Assembly: GCA_028456385.1 (NCBI GenBank)
Contig: JALNQF010000034.1
Span: 244,291 to 308,290, forward strand
DNA from: Ophiosphaerella korrae
Lineage: Eukaryota > Ascomycota > Dothideomycetes > Pleosporales > Phaeosphaeriaceae
Direction: 5' to 3'
DNA: 64,000 bases
The position numbers and the translations under genes were made by a program. Below the pieces are notes generated by a model. That model did no database searches, had not been told where the DNA came from, and saw only the letters and a list, made by a program, of their open reading frames with translations. Positions 1-11,840 of the stretch are shown here, piece after piece. Within the stretch, counting starts at the first letter, position 1. Each line of letters begins with the position of its first letter.

Positions 1-291
1 CCTCTTTAGTCCAGAACTTTTCTTCCGATTTCATGCCGGTGCCTCTTTAGCCGCGTGACTGAGAGCTACTCTCCTCTGTACTCTACCCTACCTTCTCTTC
101 TTCTGTGCGGGCACCCTTTCGTCAGTCTTCCTCATTCACTGTCCTTGCAGGTTATGGCCTTGGTCCTTTCTTTCCTATGGTACTAATTAGCTTCAGACCC
201 TAAGACATTCTTTTATTCCATCGCACACTTCGGCCATTCTCAGCAGGTCTGAAGATCGACGGCCTCGTGACACCACTCTCTACCTTCAACC
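1..291 (+). promoter_or_regulatory. upstream region and leader of noxB
   Basis: No gene is visible here. The stretch from about 60 to 200 is rich in C and T on the plus strand, a composition common in fungal promoters and 5' leaders just before a coding start. The first ATG that opens the NoxB reading frame is at 292. No clear TATA box is seen. Confidence 0.4.
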
Positions 292-2115
292 ATGTCCTTC
301 ACCACTAGTTTAACAGGCCGGGAACGGTCAAGATGGCCGCCATTGACGCGCATGCTCATGGCTGGAGAGATGTCTGACCAACGACCTCGGGACTTGACGC
401 GCAAAGAAAAGTTCGACATCTGGATGGTCAATGAGGGCTATCGCAGATTGTATGTTCCTAACAATCGATTTATAAATGGGGTCTAACATATCGCAGCTTC
501 GTATTCACTTTCGTAATATTACACATCATGGTCTTCACATTCGGCATGATGCACTATGGATTCAAGGACAGCTCCATTGGCGCAAGAAACCAATTCGGCT
601 TCACCTTTCCCATTGCACGTTCAGCGGCCTTGACCCTCCACGTAGACGTAGCTCTCGTTCTGTTCCCGGTATGCAGAAATCTAATCTCTATGGCCCGCCG
701 GACACCATTAAATGACATCATTCCCTTCGACAAGAATATCACCTTCCATAAACTGGTCGGCTGGTCCATTGTGTTCTTCTCTTGGGTCCACACGGTTGCG
801 CATTGGAACAATCTCGGTAGATTTGCGGCAGCCAACAACCTTGGATTCATGGGCTTCATTCTGGCTAACCTTGCAACTGGTCCCGGTTGGAGCGGATATG
901 TTATGCTGTTCGCACTTATGGCAATGGCACTTACTGCTGCGGAAAAGGCTCGACGGGCCAACTTTGAGCGCTTCTGGTACTCTCACCATTTCTTCATCGT
1001 CTTCTTCATCTTCTGGTCTATCCATGGTGCCTTTTGCATGATCAAACCAGACTTTGCGCCTTTCTGTGACGGTATCGGTGTCTTCTGGGAGTACTGGATG
1101 TATGGTGGATTCGCTTATCTTGCTGAACGTATCGCGCGTGAAGTCCGTGGACGACATAAGACATACATCTCGAAAGTCATTCAACACCCAAGCAACGTAT
1201 GCGAAATCCAAATCAAGAAAGAGCATACAAAGACCCGTGCCGGTCAGGTAAGCACCAATTCACAAATCGACTATCTTAAAATGCTAATACAGACAGTACA
1301 TCTTCATGTGTTGCCCGGAAGTTTCCATTTGGCAATATCACCCTTTTACACTTACGAGCGCTCCTGAAGAAGATTACATTTCCATCCATATGCGCATGGT
1401 CGGTGATTTCACCCGTGCGGTTGGCAAAGCTCTCGGTTGCAATCTCGACAAGAAAGCAGGCGGCGAAAAGGGGGAAAAGGGAAGCGGTGAAGAGATTGCC
1501 CTCCGTCAGCTTTTGCCCCGAGTCTACATTGACGGACCTTTTGGCTCAGCCTCCGAAGACGTATTCAAATTCGAAGTTGCTGTCCTGGTCGGTGCGGGTA
1601 TTGGTGTTACGCCTTTTGCCTCTATTCTGAAAAGTATCTGGTACCGGATGAACTACCCCCAAGGCCGTACCCGCTTGAGGAAGGTATACTTCTTCTGGAT
1701 TTGCAGAGATTTTGGGTCATTTGAGTGGTTCAGGTCATTGCTCCTGGCTATTGAAGCTCAAGACGTCGATGATCACATCGAAATCCACACCGTAAGTTCC
1801 AGTCTCACTCACCAAAATGGACATTACTAACGTTCCTAGTATCTCACCGCCAAGATCAAAGCAGATGATGCAACTAATATCATGATCAATGACGCCAATG
1901 CTGAGCAAGATGCTATTACTGGTCTTCGTGCACCCACCAACTTCGGCCGTCCGAACTGGGATATGATCTTTAAGTCCATCCGTAAGATACATTCCCCAGC
2001 GGAAGCCGGCGTCTTCTTTTGTGGACCCAAAGGTCTTGGCTCAACGCTACACGTCAAGTGCAATATGTACTCCGAGCCTGGATTCAGCTTTGTATGGGGT
2101 AAAGAGAATTTCTAG
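292..2115 (+). CDS. noxB: NADPH oxidase NoxB (gp91phox family), superoxide-generating
   Basis: Four exons: 292-449, 497-1247, 1297-1791 and 1840-2115, giving 559 residues with consistent splice phases. The protein is a membrane flavocytochrome that moves electrons from NADPH through FAD and two haems to oxygen, making superoxide. In fungi NoxB, with a tetraspanin partner and the NoxR regulator, drives polarised growth of infection structures and ascospore germination. Visible: several hydrophobic helices in the first 250 residues with haem-binding type histidines, an FAD motif HPFTLTSAP near residue 318, an NADPH motif [16 protein letters not shown] near 410, and CGPKGLG near 530. There is no EF-hand extension, so it is not NoxC. 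The N-terminal block [16 protein letters not shown] and overall similarity point to NoxB rather than NoxA. The ATG at 292 is the only good start before that block. Confidence 0.95.
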
Positions 2116-2899
2116 TTTGTGGAATCGGTGGCAGAGAGAACTCCATACGAGCATCAGCACAAATGTAAGCTTGGCATCTAGCATCAACTTGAGTATTACT
2201 ACTTTTGTACATAATTCCCCATCTTGTCGTTTATTGCGTTCAAAAGAGTAGATTAGGTAATGGCCATGATTGCACTGGGTGCGTCTGGCAAGTGGATTCT
2301 GCATATCATGATACCAGTACTTCAACTTAGAAAAAAAAATAAAGGAACATATTTTCAAACCAAGCTTGCCGCTGCCAAGGTGAGAATGGCCTGATATTCT
2401 AGACCAGTATGCCTGAAGGAACAATAACCTAAGTCTTCTTACAGGAAAACCGCCGTCCTCACGCGACTCATTTCAATGCATTAAGGCCAATCAAACATGA
2501 ACCGTTACCATGGCATCCGAGACATTCTCCGCCTCGACTTCGCGCCTCCGTGGTTTTCGGGGAGTCGGCTTTTTACACGCACCACGAAGCTGCTAGCCCA
2601 CTAATTATTACCCCAAAATCACTAGTGAGATGAACCATTACTGGATAGACAGTGTCTCACTTATGGTGGGCCCGAAAATATGGTAGCTCAAGTTGTTGCG
2701 ATGGTCAAGCTTTTAACGTCGCGAAAGCCAAGCCTTGACAAGACACTCATCCTATCCCCAGCGTATGTTACGCATATGGAAACAGTTTGATCGGCTGCAC
2801 GAGACAGTAGCGCAAGGCTTATCTAAATAAAACGGAACAAAATTAGGGAGATTGGCGAACGCTGTCAAGTATTTGCGCAGTCTCATCAGTCTCAACTCC
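2116..2899. other. gene-free stretch after noxB
   Basis: About 0.8 kb holding the noxB 3' UTR, with an A-rich tract near 2331-2345 that could be part of a polyadenylation region on the plus strand. It also covers the stretch beyond the 3' end of the decayed minus-strand gene at 2900-4032. No ORF here resembles a known protein. Confidence 0.4.
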
Positions 2900-4032
2900 G
2901 CGAGACGATGGTGAGGTGATGAGAGAGCCACCTCTGGAACAGAAACATGGCCCCCCTTGTTTATATGAATGAGCATTCAATGCCGTCTCCCATCCCTTGT
3001 TTAATCGGTCGTTAACTTCCACCAGGCTTTCCATGATCTTCTTGCCAGATTGAATACTCTCGGCGATACTGGAGTCATGCGCTGCGATCACCCATATATT
3101 TTCTTGTAAAGTGTATTCCCTTGTTCTCTAGGTTGTATCAATCGCTACCTTAGGATCTGAATGCATGATTTCTTTGGGGTACGGAGGGCGTGCCGTATGT
3201 TGCGGATCCTAAAGAATCAATGGGTGGTGAAAGCAATCACCTGTGAGTAAAACGAATGTGCTTACCTTCAAGGAAGAGGATTTGATTCGTATAAACATCA
3301 TCTAGTGACCCGCTGGATAGCCTGAAGCATCAATTAGATACGCAGATCCATCGTTAAATAAATCGAAAGCCCGATCGAAGGAACCCAGCTGTATCCATTC
3401 TGGTTTCTTCAAATCTGTACCATTGTACAGCCCCTTTTTCATCATCTACGGCTCGCTATATCTTTTTAGGAGCGTATACTTCAATGATCTTCCTGTTTCC
3501 ATCTGTGGGCAGAGTCTCTGTCAGCGTCGGTGCTCTTGTCTCAATTGGGAAACCTGGACGTGCATGGTGCAGCAGGTTGGCCCAACCCATATTTCTGCTT
3601 CTTCAAATCTAGCCCTTGCTTTATCACCTACATGATCGAAGTATATGCGTGAGAAGATGGGTTGCCGCTCGGCCGAACCATGTTCCCGGAGAATCTCCGC
3701 TGGTGACCGAGGTCACATTTGAACTGTAGTAACACGTTCTCCTTCACCACTAGAGGCAACTTTTCCAAGTCAGGTCGCATGCCCAGATCAAAAATATGCT
3801 TGTTCACAGTTGCCATGTGTTCAATGAGAAAGACATAATCTGGAGCATAAAATGACTTGGATTCGAGCGACTCGTCACTAGGCTTTTTAGAATCATTTAG
3901 CCTATCTGGTGATGGCAGCAATGTCATATCCGTAGGGAGATAAAGGCCGCCTGCATGGATAAGATGAACTTTACATGTTGCTGTTGAGGAAGGAATGGAA
4001 TGCCACGGTATCCTAGAGGATGAACTATCCAT
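2900..4032 (-). pseudogene. metallo-beta-lactamase-fold hydrolase, heavily decayed
   Basis: Read on the minus strand from an ATG at 4032, the sequence starts as a normal fungal MBL-fold hydrolase (CKVHLIHAGGLYLPTDM, then YVFLIEH and FDLGMR). It then breaks repeatedly. There is a one-base loss near 3710, another near 3565, a frame change between about 3455 and 3400, and stop codons at 3456-3458, 3302-3304, 3209-3211 and 3128-3130. Across the frames the family pattern is still readable: ILREHGSAERQP, IYFDHVGD, WVGPT, ARPGFPIETRAPT, LGSFDRAFDLFNDGSAYLID, LLTGDCFHHP and IAAHDSSIAES. The zinc motif HxHxDH has become R-I-Y-F-D-H, so two metal ligands are gone. At least two of the stops (3302, 3128) fit a glutamine codon changed by C-to-T. 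The family includes lactonases, but substrate cannot be told. Extent at the 3' side is approximate. Confidence 0.85.
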
Positions 4033-4415
4033 AGCAATGAACCACTTTGATTAGATGCTTTCGAGAAGTAAATACAGAGGTGAAAGAGAGAACACGCTAA
4101 TTTATATACGAACAAGGGTTGGGAAGCCATAAATGGTTCACAATATCTTTGATGATGTAGATACATATTATAACAGTGACGTCACATTCGCTCAAGTCGA
4201 AGTTGACATCGCAGTTACTCCAATTGAAAATCTCCGAGCCACAAGTCTATGAATGTTGGTATTCAAATCCAGATATTGTCTTGTTTTGAGATCCAGTGAC
4301 TTACTCTAGACTGCAACGCTGGCAACTCAACCGCACCTATATATGATACTGAGAATGCAAAGTATAACAAGTTGTTTCCTAATTATCGCAGCAACCGATA
4401 ACTTGCCGGCGCTCG

Positions 4416-5583
4416 TCACTTCACAAGAACTGGAGCTAGCTTGCCAGCCTTTTGTGCAGCGATATCGGCAAGCTTCTGAAGCTTATCAGCTCGAACTTGG
4501 CGAATGTATCGGAAAAGGAGGATAAAAGAGAGTTCGATTCTGAAATTTATGTTAGTGAAATGGTCACGTGGAAATAGAATGATAACTGCACCTTTCCTTG
4601 GTCATCATTAAAAATCCTTGGACGAGTAAACCTTTCAGAATCTGTGGACCGATACCTTTGAAGAGTGCTGCTGGACCCTCATGATGAATAATATATTGCA
4701 TAACCTCAGTGAAGGTTTTGAATGGTTTGCCATTTCTTGCTGGTGGCGGCTTAGATTGAAGACCAACTTTGGCCACAATAAGCGGTTGAGTAACGATCGT
4801 GGCAAGCATCTTTGACAAGGATCCAAGGACTGGTAATGTCAGTTTCGGTTTCATGGAATGAGGCATATTGTACTTACTGAAAGTCTCCCATGGCTTTAGT
4901 GTCTTTTTTCCAGGATATAGACCTTCCCGCAATCGTTGGTAGGCGCCGTATGTGATGGAGGGATTTATCACAAGTACCAAACTCGCCCTCAACCCTCGCC
5001 ACAAGCCAGTCCAGCCGTCTTCGCTGTTGATGACATCCATAGCAGTTGCAACCATGCCTTTTCGCTCGTGTTTGCTCATAGTCTGTTGTCGCGTTGTAAC
5101 TACAGCCACTGGGATGGTGAAGAGCTGGGCCAACGCACCGGCTACAGCGCCTAGTGAGAGCTCGACAGCAGTACCGGGAGATACTTGGAGGGTTCGTCGA
5201 GACATGTACACGCTTCGGACAATAGTGTACCAGTAGAAATAGGCGAAATTGGTCGAGGCAACACCAAGTAGGGAGCCGGCCATGCCAGCATACAGCCCAG
5301 AAACACCCTCTTGTGCGACGACTTTTCGGATAGCGTCAAGTGCGCCATCATAGTGTTCGTGGTCTGCGGGATTCGGATTGTGAGAGGTAGGGGAGTCCTT
5401 CACCTGTACTTGTAACCGTGTTTTAATCCTACAAGCACGTTAGCACATAGCCGCAAAAGAATGCCATTCTCAATCTTACAAGTCTAGTGGATATACAAGC
5501 GTATTCGCGATGACAGCACCAGCAGCACCAGCAACTGCGCTACCCCATGGTGGTAGCGATTCAACCTTAGATTGCCCAGCCAT
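4416..5583 (-). CDS. mitochondrial carrier family protein, peroxisomal adenine nucleotide transporter type (Ant1/PMP47)
   Basis: Three exons on the minus strand: 5583-5480, 5428-4592 and 4539-4416, giving 354 residues. The protein has three carrier repeats with signature-like sequences PLDLIKTRLQ near residue 33, PVAVVTTRQQ in the middle repeat and PLIVAKVGLQ in the third. The overall sequence resembles the fungal PMP47/Ant1 group, which exchanges cytosolic ATP for AMP across the peroxisomal membrane to support fatty-acid activation and beta-oxidation. The extended C-terminal tail, rich in lysine, fits that group. The start at 5583 gives MAGQSKVESLPPWGSAVAGA, a typical N-terminus directly before the first carrier repeat. 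It is divergent from palB with about 600 bp between the starts. Substrate is inferred from similarity only. Confidence 0.85.
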
Positions 5584-6029
5584 TTTAAAGATGGAGATGG
5601 GGTGCGCGTGGGGAGCGCGGTGGAAGGAGAAATGAAGATTGTAGATGATGCAACCAAAGGTTGGTTATCTGTGTTCTGCCCGTATAGTCAACCTTCCTAT
5701 AGCCTCATGGTTTTTGAAGCCAAATAGAGTCGAGCAGAAAATTCTTCAGAAGCAACACAAATGCTGGAGAACAGCAGATATCTTATCAAACGCGGGAGAG
5801 CTTCCATCCTGTTGCGCTATCGAGGTAATCCCTAACCGCTCCATCTTAGCCGAGGCATATGCCCCGAGGTTGAACGGCGCGTCACTAGTTCGGTGATTCA
5901 TCGATCACCGCCTACCGTGCTTTTGAGCTTCACTTGCCGCGAGATAGCCTCGCTATTCCTAGTGGAAGGAGAGATCTATGGGCATGAAGCAGTTAAGATA
6001 CAGACCTGACATTCACTGTTAGTGCATGC

Positions 6030-6085
6030 AGCTTGGAGCTTGCAGCTTGCAGCTACCAAGCACGCGCTTTGCCAATAGGCACGTG
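6030..6085 (+). promoter_or_regulatory. promoter elements between the carrier and palB: 7-mer repeat, CCAAT box, E-box
   Basis: A short tandem array of agcttg-type 7-mers lies at 6030-6057. It is followed by a CCAAT pentamer at 6072-6076 and the palindrome CACGTG at 6080-6085, about 105 bp upstream of the palB ATG. CCAAT is the target of the HAP complex and CACGTG of bHLH factors. Binding is not shown by sequence alone. No PacC consensus GCCARG was seen in this interval. Confidence 0.4.
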
Positions 6086-6190
6086 CTCTGGGCGCTACTT
6101 GGGTGAGCCACAACTACCTCTTCAGCGTGAGACACCACCTCGCCACAATAGAGAGTGCTTCGCCTGAAACGCTTCGACGTGCTCTCAGCA

Positions 6191-9100
6191 ATGGCAGATA
6201 CAACTGGCCAGCTTCAAGAATGCAAAACTGCAGCTGATGTATGTTGCACAACTACTAGCAGTCATATGATGAAAATGTATCACCCAAAATGTTACCGACT
6301 TACATTCTTGCAGACATATCGATCAAAGCTACAGGCGGCTACATCGAGAAGTGAAGCGCTCGAAATGGCAATCAGCGCGGCCGAAAATTTGATGAAAGCG
6401 CTCAAGCTGTCTGCGGATCCCAACGAGAAGAAGCAGCTAAAAGCGCAATGCAGTGATATGATGAATGTCGCGACGCAAATCAAGAGCGACACGAATTGGA
6501 AACCATCAACTGGATCTCTTGAGGTATCGAGCAAACATGAGAAAATCGGAAAATGGGCTGCAGATGTTGTATCCAACCAATCGTCACGCACTGGCGTGGA
6601 TGATACTATGTCACAATCTAGTCTTTCGCGTTACGAGCAGTCTTCGATGATGGATGCGCCTACCGACAACACCAAGATGCCTTCAGGTAATAACTCACCT
6701 CCCTCCATATCACTTCCTGGTCACATCAAATGAGGCTCCAGAATTCGGCCCCTCTAAGGGAATTATCTACAGTGATTCCATACTGCCCGTCAATGTTTCA
6801 GTTGACGTTCTCTCTACTTCATCCAACATAACAAATTCAAGTCACCTACTAATATTTGCGACGAAGACAACCCTAATATCAATTATGAGTCTCAAACGGG
6901 CGCGTCCCTATTCTCAACGCCTGCGGCACCTCACATTCGTGGAACTACAACGCAGAAAGACAAAAATACTGCTTGGCATTCATCTGCCTCATACTCTCGC
7001 ATTCGCCGATTAGCAGAGCCCCCTTCTACTAGAAATAAATCTAAGAGGGAGGAAATCATTCTGCTGAAGGCCTCAATGGTAAATGGATTCAAGTGTCCAC
7101 CCTGGGTCAAGAACCCCCAACCCAGCGAATTTATGTTATCAGGAGATATGGAAGTTTTTACGTAAGCTACTTTGGTACACAAGCTGCCAGAATCTAACAC
7201 ACTTAGTGACACTCCTGGCTTAAGTCTGTCTTCTTACCAACAACAATTCTTTCGGGGCTGGGTCCGCGCTGCAGATGCAGTGCCTCCTCCTCATATGGTT
7301 CCCAGCGATGGCAATCAAACTGGTCCACTGATGTCTAGCTCACGTACGATTGACCTCGTGCAAGATGCAGCCTCGGATTGTTCGGTAGTAACTAGCTTAT
7401 GTGCTGCTATTGCTCGAGGCGAACGCGGCCATGATCAGGTTGGTATTTATGCACCAATGTACTGATCGTGCTAACTTCCAAAGATGCTGACAAATAAACT
7501 TCACCCATTCGACGTAAATCTTGGTGCCCCAGTCACGTCATCGAACGGGAAGTATGTTGTAAGGCTCAATTTTAATGGGTGCTGGAGAAAGGTGACGATC
7601 GATGATCGCTTGCCAGTATCCAGTACACATCGATTGCTTCACGTCATCGACCGGCGCAATCCAGCGTTGTTATGGCCTGCTTTGCTCGAAAAAGCATACC
7701 TGAAGGTTCGTGGGGGTTATGATTTCCCAGGTAGCAATTCTTGTAGCGATCTTTGGACCCTCACCGGCTGGATACCCGAGCAAGTATTTTTGCAAGAGTG
7801 GGTTCAGCCTTGAGTTCTTCAAAGGATGGTAGACTGACACTATCTAGGACAGATACGGTGCCCAACCAGTTGTGGAATCGTATTTATAGAGCATTTTTGT
7901 ATGGCGATATTCTTGTTACAGCAGGGACAGGTAGAATGTCAAGCCGGCAAGAACGAGAGCTTGGTTTAGAAGGACAGCATAGCTATGTGGTACTCGACAT
8001 GAAAGAGGTAGACCAGGAGCGTCTTTTACTCGTCAAAAATCCTTGGGTGGAAGGCAAAGGCTGGAAAGGCCCTCGCCCATCAGCTATTGCTGCACTTGAT
8101 TCTTCGCCTTCGAGCGGCGGCTCTAAGAAAAGCCTAGAAACCTATCACAGTGACAGCGTTCCAACACAACACCGACCCTACCCTACAACATTTTGGATCG
8201 GACTTGAACAGGTTATACAACATTTCGAAAGCTTGTATCTCAATTGGAACCCAGGACTATTCAGTCACCGCCAGGATATTCACTTTGAATGGGATATTGA
8301 TTCTGAACAATCTCCCAGTGGTTGTATTGTCAAACATCCGCAATTTGCATTTTCGGCGAAAAGCGATGGCGTGGTCTGGTTCTTATTGAGTCGACATTTC
8401 CGAGACGGTCCAGCTGACACCAAAAATGAGTCTGATGCATACCATGACGGAAGCGTCAGGCCTGAAACCCAAGTCAACTCGTCTGGGGAGATCCCAAAAG
8501 GCTATATGAGCCTCTACATATGCAACGCTCGTGGGGAGAGACTATATATGAAGGAGACATACGTCGAGTCCAGCGATTACGTGACAACTCCACAGTGCCT
8601 CCTCCGCTGGGACACGCAAGGCAACGCAACGCATACAGTTGTGGTCGATCAGGACGCACTTCCTCCATCATTGTACACATTCACTCTATCGGCATTTTCC
8701 AATTCTACCATTACACTAGAACCAGCAACGCAGAAGCATCCTTTGCAAACACTCGAAGAAGGAGAGTGGACTAGACAATCTGCCGGCGGTAGTACTAGCT
8801 CAGCGCGGTACTTTGAAAACCCTCAGTACTCATTAGAGGTTGAAGAGCGCGGCTCATTGTCTATTCTGCTCACCAGCACGCATGCACACCCGCTGCACGT
8901 CAAACTTGCCCTAGGATATGGCAAGAGAATTTACCGCCTCCAAAGCCGGGATATTCTCGTAGATTCTGGGGATCATCGAGTTGGTTGTGTATTCGCAGAG
9001 TACGAGGACCTTCAGCCGGGGCTTTACACTATTATTTGTTCACTATTCGAGCCTGGACAGACTGGCAGCTACACACTCCGGGTAGACAGCACAAGTGCAG

Positions 9101-9561
9101 TTGTGCTTAAGCAAATACCTCGTGATGGCGCAGGACTGCTATCGACAAAATTGTCGCCTGCTTGCTTTGGAGCTCGCATGCACAAAGTTGCAGCGCCTTT
9201 TCTCCCTCACCGGCTTGCGTCATATACGATTGTTACTAGATTCATAAAAGCAGCTAGCCCACGGTCAGCTGATCTAGGTATGCTAGCCCGTAGTCCACTG
9301 CGATTCAGCGTCGAACTTGGTCGAGGGCCCGAGCGAAAGTTTATCGTTGCCAGCGAAAACGGAGAATACAGTGATGCAGCAACGGTCCGGTCTGAGGGCG
9401 TGAACATTGATCCTAGTCTAGCTAGGCAAGGTGATATGTATCTTGTCTTGGATAGACTATCTGGGACTGGAGGGCCCGTGGAAGAATGGTACGACGTGGA
9501 AATATTCACAGATGCGCCCCAGGCGTTCTCAGTCGGCGTTTGGCGAGAGTGGGATGACTGA
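6191..9561 (+). CDS. palB: calpain-like cysteine protease PalB/RIM13 of ambient-pH signalling
   Basis: Seven exons: 6191-6238, 6314-6686, 6742-6788, 6842-7161, 7207-7438, 7484-7797 and 7848-9561, giving 1015 residues. PalB is recruited to ESCRT-III on endosomal membranes and is thought to cleave the transcription factor PacC/Rim101 at alkaline pH. Visible: an N-terminal MIT-like helical region (EALEMAISAAENLMKALKL), a linker, then the calpain core with the catalytic Cys in QDAASDCSVV, the His in GQHSYVVLDM and the Asn in LLLVKNPW, followed by long beta-rich C-terminal domains. The third intron (6789-6841) is inferred: it has a weak GTCAAT donor, but it is the simplest way to join the MIT part to the calpain frame. 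If it is not an intron there is a frameshift here. The first intron (75 nt) has no stop and preserves frame, so its removal is also inferred from family alignment. Confidence 0.9.
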
Positions 9562-10069
9562 GATTGGCGGCGCTGCTCACATGTACAATAAACGTTGGCG
9601 CTAAAGGGATATGAGGCAGTGAAGGTACGATAGATCAATCAGCCACCCATGAGCATGACATGCGGAGCATCAGGGTAGGTATGAGAGCCCGGTGGGCGGT
9701 GAAACTATAGCCAATGAACGCGACACGAAGCGGCAGAGGTGATTTGATTGCATGTGCGGCGCGCGTGCGCCGCAGGCATGTTGAGCTTTTCTGGGGACGA
9801 GTGGCGAGGAAATAACAGCAACCGCTTTTTTGAACCATACTGATAGTTAGGTATCCAGCTTTCCGTCCTGGTTTCTATTTGATATCGTACCCCGCCAAGG
9901 GTTGATAAGGGTGGTGGTTATCGGCATCGCCATCATCCATCTACGTCAGAGCTTTGTCCGAGCCGCACTGCCACACTTAGCTACCACACGACGACACGAC
10001 CCACCGCCCCCCTTGCTGTCTTGTGAAGCACATTGAGCCCCCAGAAACACACCACGCACACCAGCAGCT
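9562..10069. other. intergenic region palB to oxysterol-binding gene
   Basis: About 0.5 kb between two plus-strand genes. It contains the palB 3' UTR and the promoter of the next gene. Nothing coding is supported. Confidence 0.4.
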
Positions 10070-11840
10070 ATGGCAGACCTGTCTGCAGAAACCGCGCGGC
10101 CGGGCTCGACGACGGCCTCGGCCCTCAACTCGAGAGATGCATCACGAGCCGCCACACCGTCCAACGCCAACACGCCGGCCGAGAAGCCTCCAGAGGATAG
10201 CTCCAAGTTCAAGACGCTGCTGGGCATCCTGAGAAAGTAGGCGAGCTTCCCTTCCCACAGGACAAGTCGGCTGGAAAAGCTAACGCCGTGGCCGTACAGA
10301 TTCATCGGCGTCTCCGACCTCGCTTCCGTTCGATTCTCTCTCCCTGCACAGCTTCTGGAGCCAAGGCCAAACCTGGGTATGTCGGCTGCGCACAACACGG
10401 GTATCTGCAGTCACAGACAGTCTGACGGATAGCAGAGTACTGGCACTATCTCGACAGACCAGACACCTTCATCAGGTCGGTTAGCTTAGCACACAAGACT
10501 GCCAGTCTGCTTGCGAACGAGGGCTGACCCGTATAGTATTGGAGACTCGGACGAAGACCTAGGCCGCATACTCGGTTGCTTACGCTTCTGGTTCACCAAA
10601 GATCTGGTAGGCGAGGCTGCACATGGAAACCGACAAACCAGCAGGCCGCTGACAACGGGCAGAAATACGTCAAGGGCAAGCCATGCAAGCCATATAATTC
10701 GACGCTGGGCGAGTTCTTCCGGGTACCAACATCCTCGGCATACCTACCGCTATTACAGATCACTAATCCCCACAGTGTAATTGGAAGATCGAAGACACGC
10801 ATCCGACTCTCAAGACGCCCACCTCTGCCCCCTCGAGCAGCGCAAACAGCATTACAGGCGAGAGCAAACTTGTGACCGTCTCGTACCTCACCGAACAAAC
10901 ATCCCACCACCCTCCCGTTTCCGCCTTCTACGTCGACTGCCCAGCCAAGGGCGTTAGTGCCAAGGGTTACGATCAGTTGAGCGCAAAGTTCACTGGTACT
11001 AGCGTGCGCGTCGTAGCCGGCGCACACAACTTGGGCATCTTCATCACCCTGAAAAACAGAGACAACGAGGAATACCAGCTGACCCACCCAGCGGCATATC
11101 TAGGTGGGCTGCTAAGAGGTAGGCAATCGCTAGTAGATGGTCGCGCTACCCTACTCATCTATTCTAGGCTCCCTCAGCGTCTCCGTGGCGGATTCCTGTT
11201 ATATTACCTGCCCAAAGACGGGGTTAAAGGTCATCCTTGAATACCTCGAAGAAGGCTGGCTCGGGCGCACACAGAACAAAGTCCAAGGTGTCATCTATAA
11301 GTATGATCCGAAGAATGACACCACTACAAAGATCAAGGATGTGTCAGACAAAGATATCCTTGCGCGGATAGAGGGTTGTTGGCAAGATAAAATATACTAC
11401 ACTCTTGGCAACAAGCCATTTAATAAGGTTACTGTAAGTTAGATGCACTTTTTTTTATCAGGTATACAAACCTAATTTATTCACAGGAAAAGAACCTCAT
11501 CATAGACCTTAATCCACTGGACCCAATCCCAAAGATTGTTCCCCCACTAGAGGAGCAACTGCCCAATGAATCACTCAAGTTCTGGGACGGCGTCACCAGT
11601 GCCATAGTAGGGAGACAGTACTCGCTTGCGACAACATTAAAGACGGAAATTGAGGAGAACCAACGACAGAAGGCTGCCGAGAGAAAGGCTGCAGACAAAG
11701 AGTGGAAACCGAGATTCTTCACAGGCGCGGTGACACCAGTCGGCCGACCAGATCTCACTCAGGACGGCGAGGAAGCGCTGAGGGGTCTTCACGCAGAGCA
11801 GTATCAACTGGAATTGAACAAGGAATATGGAGCTTTCTAA
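10070..11840 (+). CDS. oxysterol-binding protein homologue, KES1/OSH4 type
   Basis: Eight exons: 10070-10236, 10300-10376, 10436-10475, 10537-10606, 10663-10722, 10776-11118, 11168-11433 and 11487-11840, giving 458 residues. It is a soluble lipid-transfer protein of the Osh4/Kes1 group, which exchanges sterol for PI4P between the ER and Golgi. Visible: a low-complexity N-terminus, the lid/core start KFIGVSDLASVRFSLPAQLL, the block YWHYLDRPDTF, and the OSBP signature EQTSHHPPVSAFY. The last exon carries the Lys/Glu-rich C-terminal helix region with EWKPRFF. There is no PH or ankyrin domain, as expected for the short OSH class. The gene is unusually fragmented for this window: exons 3 to 5 are only 40, 70 and 60 nt. 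The start is the first ATG in a good context, and the in-frame stop right after the first donor (gtaggc) supports splicing there. Confidence 0.93.
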
